Assembly (NCBI GenBank): GCA_903828035.1
Contig: CAIKKV010000141.1
Location: 1 to 5,022 of the forward strand
Direction of reading: 5' to 3'
Length of the DNA: 5,022 nt
DNA from: an uncultured bacterium
GTDB taxonomy: Bacteria > Verrucomicrobiota > Kiritimatiellia > CAIKKV01
Numbering within the stretch: the stretch's first letter is position 1; each line of letters opens with the position of its first letter. Both the position numbers and the translations under genes were made by a program. Under the pieces are notes generated by a model. That model searched no databases. It saw only the letters and a list, made by a program, of their open reading frames with translations, and had not been told where the DNA came from. Shown piece by piece: positions 1 through 4,079 of the stretch.

Positions 1-353
1 AGGTCCTTCAGTCCCGCCTCGACGAGCTTCTCGAGCGCGACGAGTGGAAGTCCCACTTCGTCAAGGAGTACTGCGACGTGGAGACGCTCGACGGCATCGT
101 CGAGTTCTGCAAGTCCGAGTGCGTCAACCCCCAGCGGATTCCCGCGTTCCTGGTCATGCGCTGGAATCCCGAAACCCAGGCCTACGAGCCCGTGGCCAAC
201 CCGGAGCCGGGCAAGGCCGACGAGCTGTGCAAGCACTCGCGCCTCTACCAGTTCATGGGCATCCAGACGGATTACAGCGACGTGGGCAAGGGCGTCATCA
301 CCAAGCCGATGATCGAGTCGGTGCTGGCTGAAGTCCGCGACCGCATGGCATGA
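1..353 (+). CDS. C-terminal end of an unrecognised protein (5' partial)
   Basis: The reading frame is open from the first whole codon at position 3 to the TGA at 351-353, so the gene begins before the window; the internal GTG at 78 is not needed as a start. About 116 residues are visible. They are soluble, mixed helical and charged, with four cysteines (C24, C36, C40, C76 counted from the codon at 3), including a CKSEC pair. Other recognisable stretches are RIPAFLVMRWNPET (45-58) and QTDYSDVGKGVITKP (88-102). I do not recognise the family. Its 4-nt ATGA overlap with the radical-SAM activase gene suggests translational coupling and a possible functional partnership. The usual partner would be the anaerobic ribonucleotide reductase NrdD, but the conserved C-terminal glycyl-radical motif (RVxGY-like) and the CxxC...CxxC zinc site of NrdD are both absent here. 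The frame and its reality are well supported; the function is unknown. Confidence 0.8.
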   Translation, partial: VLQSRLDELLERDEWKSHFVKEYCDVETLDGIVEFCKSECVNPQRIPAFLVMRWNPETQAYEPVANPEPGKADELCKHSRLYQFMGIQTDYSDVGKGVITKPMIESVLAEVRDRMA

Positions 354-1054
354 CCGCCGCGCTGTCACCGGTTTTCGCCTACCTCCGCCAGCCCTCGATG
401 GTCGATTTTCCGGGCCGCCTGGCCGGCGTGTTCTTCACGAGCGGCTGCAATTTCCGCTGCGGCTTCTGCCACAACGCCTCGCTCATGGGCCGGGAGAAGC
501 CGGGCCTTCCCTGGGAGAAGCTGGAGGAGGCCTGCCGCCAGTTCAAGGAGAACTGGGTGACGGGCGCGGCGATCACGGGCGGCGAGCCCGCCCTGGCCCC
601 CGACCTGGGGGCCCTCATCCGGTTTTTCAAGGACCGCGGCCTGGCGGTGAAGGTCGACTCCAACGGCAGCCATCCCGATATCCTCCGGAAGCGGATCCCC
701 GACATCGACTGCCTGGCCATGGACGTGAAGGCCTCCCTGGAGTCGTACCCGGAGGCGGCGGGCTGGGCCGACACGGGGAAGATCCGCGAGTCGATCGGGC
801 TCGTCAAGGGCATGGGCGAGCGCGGCCTGCTGCGCACCACGATCATCGAGTCGTTCCACACCGACGCCATGATGCACCAGATCGGGGCGCTGATCGACGG
901 CGCCGCGCGCTACCAGATGCAGGCCTTCGTGCCGCGCGACACCCTGCCCGGCGAGGCCTTCCGCACGATGCCGCGCACGTCGGCCGCCCGCCTGGAGGCG
1001 CTCCGGGAGCTGATGAAGCCCTACGCGAAGCGCGTGGAAATCAGGGGGGGCTGA
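350..1054 (+). CDS. nrdG: Anaerobic ribonucleoside-triphosphate reductase activating protein (NrdG2-type radical SAM)
   Basis: This is a 234-residue radical-SAM protein. The [4Fe-4S]-binding CxxxCxxC motif is C33-C37-C40 within GCNFRCGFCHNA. The S-adenosylmethionine-contacting GGEP follows at 77-80, then a DSNG strand motif at 103-106 and a LAMDVKA motif at 122-128. The opening segment (PSMVDFPGRLAGVFFTSGCN) and this motif order match the NrdG2 subgroup of anaerobic ribonucleotide reductase activases. In that family the cluster cleaves SAM reductively to place a glycyl radical on a partner enzyme in the cytoplasm. The ATG at 350 overlaps the upstream stop (ATGA), lacks a clear Shine-Dalgarno and fits the usual N-terminal length, so coupled translation is likely. 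The MFS gene starts 4 nt downstream. The partner is not certain: the visible end of the upstream protein is not a glycyl-radical domain, so activation of another glycyl-radical enzyme, or of an NrdD encoded elsewhere, is possible. Confidence 0.85.
   Translation: MTAALSPVFAYLRQPSMVDFPGRLAGVFFTSGCNFRCGFCHNASLMGREKPGLPWEKLEEACRQFKENWVTGAAITGGEPALAPDLGALIRFFKDRGLAVKVDSNGSHPDILRKRIPDIDCLAMDVKASLESYPEAAGWADTGKIRESIGLVKGMGERGLLRTTIIESFHTDAMMHQIGALIDGAARYQMQAFVPRDTLPGEAFRTMPRTSAARLEALRELMKPYAKRVEIRGG
1043..1050 (+). promoter_or_regulatory. Shine-Dalgarno of the MFS gene
   Basis: AGGGGGGG lies 8 nt before the ATG at 1059, inside the last codons of the nrdG-like gene. It supports ATG 1059 as the start and a polycistronic message. 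Confidence 0.65.
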
Positions 1055-1058
1055 GCGC

Positions 1059-2261
1059 ATGGCGAAGCTGCACCGCACGGTCATCGCCGCCGGCTGGGTG
1101 AGCCTGTTCACCGACTTCTCTTCCGACATGATCATGCCCCTGCTTCCGCTGTTCCTGAAAACGGTACTCGGGGCGGGCACGGCCTTCATCGGGCTGATCG
1201 AGGGGGCGGCGGAGACGACCGCCAGCCTGCTGAAGCTGGCCACCGGCTACTATTCCGACCGCTGGCGGCAGCGGAAGATCTTCATGTTCGCCGGGTACAC
1301 GGTCTCGGCGCTCACCCGCCCGCTCATCGCCCTGGCGCTGGCCCCCTGGCACGTGCTGGCGGTCCGGCTGGCCGACCGCGCCGGCAAGGGGATCCGCACC
1401 AGCCCGCGCGACGCCCTGATCGCCGGGTGCACCGCCCCGGCGGACCGGGGCCGCGCCTTCGGGTTCCAGCGGGCCATGGACCACGCGGGGGCGTTCATCG
1501 GCCCCCTGGTGGCCGCCGGGCTGCTCTGGGTGTTCAAGGAGCAGCTGGCCTTCGAGGCGGACAAGGCGCTGCGCTGGGTCTTCCTGCTCGCCGCCGTGCC
1601 GGGGCTGCTGGTGCCGTTCATCATCTGGAAGTTCATCACGGAGGAGGGGGATGTCTCGCTGGCCGGCAAGCCCGGGGCGATCAACCGGGCGTCCCTGCGG
1701 AAGCTGGATAGCCGGTTCCGGCTGTATCTCGGCGCCGTGACGGTCTTTACGCTCGGGAACTCCTCGGACGCCTTCCTGATCCTGCGCGCGGTGGACGTGG
1801 GCCTTCCGCAATGGCAGGTGCCCCTCATCTGGGCGGCCTTCCACGGCGTTAAAACGCTCCTGTCCACCCACGGCGGGGGGCTTTCCGACCGGTATGGCCG
1901 GAAGACCCTGATCGGCATTGGCTGGGCGATCTACGCCCTGAGCTACATCCTCTTCGGGCTGGCCTCCGCCCCCTGGCAGATGTGGGCCATCTTCCTGTTT
2001 TACGGCCTCTTTGCGTCGGTGACCGAGGGCTCCGAGCGGGCGTACGTGGCCGAGCTGGTTCCGGTGGAGCTGCGCGGCACGGCCTATGGATTCTACAACG
2101 CGGCCGTGGGCATCGCGGCGCTTCCCGCCAGCTGGCTCTTCGGCGCGCTGTGGCAGTGGAGCGGGCGGCCCCTGGTGCCTTTCGGGGTGGGCGCCGGTTT
2201 CGCCATCCTGGCTTTCCTGCTGCTGTTGCGCGTGAAGCCGCCAAAGCCCGCGGCCGCCTGA
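1059..2261 (+). CDS. Major facilitator superfamily transporter
   Basis: This 400-residue inner-membrane protein has the length and hydrophobic periodicity of a 12-helix MFS carrier. The MFS signature motif A (GxxxDRxxxRK) occurs twice, as expected from the two-fold repeat: G63-K73 (GYYSDRWRQRK) between helices 2 and 3, and 273-282 (GGLSDRYGRK) between helices 8 and 9. A conserved GKGIRTSPRDALIA segment follows helix 4 (109-122) and RAMDHAGAFIGPL (138-150) marks the helix-5 region. A charged central loop spans roughly 191-220, and the C-terminus is a short basic/proline tail (RVKPPKPAAA). The GKGIRTSPRD and GNSSDAF (233-239) stretches recall a widespread bacterial MFS group usually annotated only as 'MFS transporter'. 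The substrate cannot be inferred from sequence: sugar, drug or nucleobase transport or efflux are all open. It lies 4 nt after nrdG and 9 nt before hpt, so it is probably co-transcribed with both. Confidence 0.9.
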   Translation: MAKLHRTVIAAGWVSLFTDFSSDMIMPLLPLFLKTVLGAGTAFIGLIEGAAETTASLLKLATGYYSDRWRQRKIFMFAGYTVSALTRPLIALALAPWHVLAVRLADRAGKGIRTSPRDALIAGCTAPADRGRAFGFQRAMDHAGAFIGPLVAAGLLWVFKEQLAFEADKALRWVFLLAAVPGLLVPFIIWKFITEEGDVSLAGKPGAINRASLRKLDSRFRLYLGAVTVFTLGNSSDAFLILRAVDVGLPQWQVPLIWAAFHGVKTLLSTHGGGLSDRYGRKTLIGIGWAIYALSYILFGLASAPWQMWAIFLFYGLFASVTEGSERAYVAELVPVELRGTAYGFYNAAVGIAALPASWLFGALWQWSGRPLVPFGVGAGFAILAFLLLLRVKPPKPAAA

Positions 2262-2265
2262 GGAG
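2261..2265 (+). promoter_or_regulatory. Shine-Dalgarno of hpt overlapping the MFS stop
   Basis: AGGAG begins at the last base of the MFS stop codon (TGA 2259-2261) and lies 5 nt before ATG 2271. This fixes the hpt start and suggests coupled translation. Confidence 0.75.
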
Positions 2266-2270
2266 TCCGT

Positions 2271-2798
2271 ATGGAACGTGATTTTGCCCGAATCCTATAT
2301 CGTGAGCCGGCCCTCCGGGCGGCCATCCGCCGGGGCGCCCGGAAGGCCTCGCGCGAGTATGCCGGACGGACGCCGCTGGTCGTCGGCATCCTCAAGGGCG
2401 GGATCTATTTCATGGCCTGCCTGACCCAGGCGATGACCGTGCCGCTTGAAATCGAGTTTGTCCAGGCGTCCAGCTATGGGAATGGCCTGCAGTCCAAGGG
2501 GCGCGTGCGGAAGCGCGGGGATACCGGCTTTTCGGTCAAGGGCCGCCATGTCCTGCTGGTCGATGACATCCTGGACACGGGGCGGACCCTGCGCCGCTTT
2601 CACCGGGAGTTCGAGCGGCAGGGGGCCGCCAGCGTGCGGTCCATGGTGCTGTTCGACAAGAAGGAGGCCCGGCAGGTGGCCTATGAAGCCGATGAGGCGC
2701 TGCTGCCGGTTCCGAATGTCTGGCTGACGGGCTTCGGGCTGGATGACAAGGGCCTCTACCGCAACTGCCCCTTTGTCGGCGTCTTGAGAGAGTCGTAG
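2271..2798 (+). CDS. hpt: Hypoxanthine(-guanine) phosphoribosyltransferase
   Basis: This 175-residue type I phosphoribosyltransferase is of normal length for bacterial Hpt. It transfers phosphoribose from PRPP to hypoxanthine or guanine, giving IMP or GMP in cytoplasmic purine salvage. Visible hallmarks are the pyrophosphate-binding LKGG loop (41-44), the flexible SSYGNG loop (67-72), the PRPP-binding VLLVDDILDTGRTL (94-107) with the likely catalytic base D102, a LFDKK strand with K130 as the purine-contacting lysine candidate, and GFGLDDKGLYRNCPFVGVL (154-172), which matches the family's C-terminal GYGLDxxxxYRxLPyIG block. By alignment to the human and E. coli enzymes, W151 occupies the aromatic base-stacking position (F186 in human) and D158 the purine-contacting aspartate. 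The segment between K130 and W151 is shorter than in the E. coli enzyme. Start choice rests on AGGAG 5 nt upstream of the ATG. It is the last gene of the plus-strand operon; base specificity (hypoxanthine, guanine or xanthine) is not resolved. Confidence 0.92.
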   Translation: MERDFARILYREPALRAAIRRGARKASREYAGRTPLVVGILKGGIYFMACLTQAMTVPLEIEFVQASSYGNGLQSKGRVRKRGDTGFSVKGRHVLLVDDILDTGRTLRRFHREFERQGAASVRSMVLFDKKEARQVAYEADEALLPVPNVWLTGFGLDDKGLYRNCPFVGVLRES

Positions 2799-2801
2799 TG
2801 C

Positions 2802-2830
2802 TTGACGGGATAAGTAATACTTGTCATAGT
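2802..2830 (+). promoter_or_regulatory. Candidate sigma70-type promoter of the toxin-antitoxin operon
   Basis: TTGACG (2802-2807, five of six matches to the -35 consensus) is followed, after exactly 17 nt, by CATAGT (2825-2830, four of six matches to TATAAT, with the key A2 and T6 present). The surrounding DNA is AT-rich compared with the operon upstream. Transcription would start about 6-7 nt after the -10, at or next to the ATG at 2837. The promoter lies between the hpt stop and the antitoxin, so the pair can be expressed independently of the hpt operon. This is predicted from sequence only. Confidence 0.55.
2812..2822 (+). repeat. Operator-like palindrome 1 (AGTAATACT repeat copy 1)
   Basis: AAGTAATACTT is an 11-bp odd-centred palindrome with its centre at 2817. 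Its core AGTAATACT (2813-2821) recurs exactly at 2828-2836, with a centre-to-centre distance of 15 bp. It lies within the spacer of the candidate promoter. Such paired palindromes upstream of an AbrB-type antitoxin are what an autoregulatory operator would look like; binding itself is inferred. Confidence 0.6.
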
Positions 2831-2840
2831 AATACTATGA
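2824..2840 (+). repeat. Operator-like palindrome 2 covering the antitoxin start codon
   Basis: TCATAGTAATACTATGA is a perfect 17-bp palindrome with 8-bp arms around a central A (2832). It contains the second exact copy of AGTAATACT (2828-2836), the likely -10 hexamer (2825-2830) and the antitoxin ATG (2837-2839). A repressor bound here would block both RNA polymerase and the start region. This makes it the best candidate operator for the antitoxin or antitoxin-toxin complex. Confidence 0.65.
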
Positions 2841-3061
2841 GAGTGACGACAAAAGGACAGGTGACCATACCGGCTCGCGTGCGCGACTATCTTGGAATCG
2901 CGCCCCACAGCGATGTCGACTTTCGCATTACGTCCGGAACCGTTGTGCTGAGCAAGCATGAGGATAAACCCGGGACCGGAGGCAAGTTCTCGGCCTTGCG
3001 AGGCGTTCTCAAGGGAAAACTGACCACCCGCCAGTGGATGCGTAAGACGCGAGGGGAATGA
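2837..3061 (+). CDS. AbrB/SpoVT-domain antitoxin (VapB/MazE-like)
   Basis: This is a 74-residue protein. Residues 1-40 (beginning MRVTTKGQVTIPARVRDYLGI) form the classic AbrB/SpoVT swapped-hairpin DNA-binding domain, with the TKGQVTIP signature followed by the LGI turn and a TVVLSK strand. The C-terminal part (about 41-74) is polar and basic. It ends in TTRQWMRKTRGE, which resembles the toxin-wrapping tail of AbrB-type antitoxins (often ...TTDEIMxLTRG). It should neutralise the PIN toxin encoded immediately downstream and repress its own promoter. An in-frame GTG at 2798, overlapping the hpt stop, would add 13 residues with no family match. I prefer ATG 2837 because the domain begins right there. 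No Shine-Dalgarno precedes this ATG. The stop (3059-3061) overlaps the toxin start region. Confidence 0.88.
   Translation: MRVTTKGQVTIPARVRDYLGIAPHSDVDFRITSGTVVLSKHEDKPGTGGKFSALRGVLKGKLTTRQWMRKTRGE
3052..3056 (+). promoter_or_regulatory. Shine-Dalgarno of the PIN toxin
   Basis: AGGGG lies 4 nt before ATG 3061 but only 1 nt before the alternative ATG 3058. The spacing favours 3061. It is inside the final codons of the antitoxin gene, which fits coupled translation. Confidence 0.55.
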
Positions 3062-3459
3062 TGCCCGTTCTGGTGGACACCAATGTTCTGATTGACGTTC
3101 TCACGGACGATCCGCAGTGGGCGGAGTGGTCGATTGCCCGGCTTCAGGACAACAGCCACGCCGGACTGTTGATCAACCCTGTGGTTTATGCCGAGCTTTG
3201 TTTCGGAAGTCCTTCGAGTGAGTTTGTGGATGATGTTGTCAGGCGATTCGGGCTTGTTTATCAGGAGATCCCCAGGCAAGGTCTTTTTAGGGCCGCCAGG
3301 GCATTTGATCGGTATAAAAAGCTCAAAGGCATCAAAACATCCGTGTTGCCGGATTTTTTCCTGGGCGGTCATGCCGAGGCTTCCGGAATACCGCTTCTCA
3401 CCCGTGACACGAAGAGGTTGAGCGCTTACTTTCCCGGTGTGAAATTGATTTGTCCCTGA
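3061..3459 (+). CDS. PIN-domain toxin ribonuclease (VapC family)
   Basis: This is a 132-residue single-domain PIN protein, the normal VapC length. PIN toxins are Mg2+-dependent endoribonucleases that cut tRNA or rRNA and arrest translation. The four conserved acidic residues are all present: D6 in VLVDTNVLID (with N8 and D12 near it), E45 in VVYAELCFG, D98 in LPDFFLGGHA, and D116 in LLTRDTKRL. The toxin therefore looks catalytically intact. The start at 3061 is favoured by AGGGG spacing; ATG 3058, giving one extra Met and an ATGA overlap with the antitoxin stop, is the alternative. The gene is relatively AT-rich (40% GC in 3301-3360) compared with its neighbours, consistent with mobility. It ends 13 nt before the stop of the convergent LOG gene. 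The target RNA cannot be read from sequence. Confidence 0.9.
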   Translation: MPVLVDTNVLIDVLTDDPQWAEWSIARLQDNSHAGLLINPVVYAELCFGSPSSEFVDDVVRRFGLVYQEIPRQGLFRAARAFDRYKKLKGIKTSVLPDFFLGGHAEASGIPLLTRDTKRLSAYFPGVKLICP

Positions 3460-3472
3460 TGTTTGCCCGTCT

Positions 3473-4066
3473 TCATTTTGGCGGGGCGAGCGTGCGGAGC
3501 CATTTCTGCAGGTCCGGCGGCTGGTAGCCCTCGAACTGGGCGAAGAGGTCGGCCGGGCTCGTGCCGGTCATGATCATGGCCCGGTGGGCGGGCGAGATGA
3601 ACTGTTCGGCCACGGCGTGGTCCAGAAAGGCCAGGAGGGGGTCGAAATAGCCCTCCACATTCAGGAAGCCGCAGGGCTTGGCGTGCAGGTTGAGCTGGCC
3701 CCAGGTGAGCATTTCGAACATTTCATCCAGCGTGCCGAGCCCGCCGGGGAGGGCGATGAAGGCGTCGGCCAGCTCGAACATCTTCTGCTTCCGCTCATGC
3801 ATGGAGCCGGTCACGAAGGTGCGGGTCAGCCCCATGTGCTGGACGTTCTTCCCGGTCAGCTGCTCGGGAATCACGCCCCACACGACCCCGCCGGAACCCA
3901 GCGCGCTTTCCGCCACCTCGTTCATCAGTCCCACCGAGCCCGCGCCGGTGACCAGGCGGATGCCGCGGGCCGCCAGGGCGCTGCCCAGCTCGCGGGCGGC
4001 CGTGGAATAGGAGGGGCGCCCCCCCCAGCTGGAGCCCGAGTAGACGCAGATCGAAGTGAGTGCCAT
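3473..4066 (-). CDS. LOG family protein (cytokinin riboside 5'-monophosphate phosphoribohydrolase family)
   Basis: The product is 197 residues, a usual LOG length, starting at the ATG whose first base is 4066. GGAG (complement of 4071-4074) lies 4 nt upstream, and the family N-terminus MALTSICVYSGSSWG begins there. A longer open frame upstream overlaps the preceding gene and is low-complexity shadow. Visible hallmarks are the GSS nucleotide-binding start (11-13), LVTGAGSVGLMNEVA (38-52, usually VYGGGxxGLMG), the RK pair at 92-93 in MHERKQKM, and the signature PGGLGTLDE (107-115) with catalytic-type E115. Family members split N6-substituted or plain nucleoside 5'-monophosphates into base plus ribose 5-phosphate. 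Older annotation as 'lysine decarboxylase' is a misnomer. It follows the LacI-type gene by 13 nt on the same strand, so the two are likely co-transcribed. Substrate in this bacterium is unknown; AMP or another purine nucleotide is possible. Confidence 0.9.
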   Translation of the reverse strand: MALTSICVYSGSSWGGRPSYSTAARELGSALAARGIRLVTGAGSVGLMNEVAESALGSGGVVWGVIPEQLTGKNVQHMGLTRTFVTGSMHERKQKMFELADAFIALPGGLGTLDEMFEMLTWGQLNLHAKPCGFLNVEGYFDPLLAFLDHAVAEQFISPAHRAMIMTGTSPADLFAQFEGYQPPDLQKWLRTLAPPK

Positions 4067-4070
4067 GACG

Positions 4071-4074
4071 CTCC
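4071..4074 (-). promoter_or_regulatory. Shine-Dalgarno of the LOG gene
   Basis: On the minus strand GGAG sits 4 nt before the ATG at 4066, in the 13-nt gap after the LacI-type stop. It decides between this start and the longer open frame reaching 4219. Confidence 0.6.
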
Positions 4075-4079
4075 GGCGA

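Larger units (their letters stand above)
2799..3472 (+). other. Low-GC toxin-antitoxin cassette between two high-GC operons
   Basis: GC counted by hand is 28/60 in 3181-3240 and 24/60 in 3301-3360, against 48/60 in 1381-1440 of the upstream operon. The change coincides with the hpt stop on the left and the end of the LOG gene on the right. The cassette carries its own promoter and both toxin-antitoxin genes. I saw no flanking repeats, integrase or insertion-sequence remnants, so the means of insertion is not visible. Acquisition by transfer is inferred from composition and gene type. Confidence 0.55.

Noticed and set aside
365..1871. Long minus-strand open frames (about 292 and 276 residues) opposite the nrdG-like and MFS genes
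   Set aside because: They lie antisense to genes with clear family motifs, have Arg/Gly/Pro/Ala-rich low-complexity translations, and are the usual by-product of high-GC third positions.
2798..2836. GTG start at 2798 for the antitoxin
   Set aside because: It would place the promoter spacer and both palindromes inside the coding region and add 13 residues with no AbrB-domain match. ATG 2837 begins exactly at the domain. It is kept only as a fallback because GAGAGAG at 2786-2792 is a weak ribosome site.
2821..2849. Alternative -35 (TTGTCA at 2821) for the toxin-antitoxin promoter
   Set aside because: No -10-like hexamer at 16-18 nt downstream (TGACGA at 17 nt), and it would start transcription inside the antitoxin gene.
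3460..3490. Possible bidirectional terminator between the toxin and LOG genes (GCCCG near 3466 with CGGGGC near 3482)
   Set aside because: Only 4-5 base pairs with a bulge, a long loop and no following T-run on either strand.
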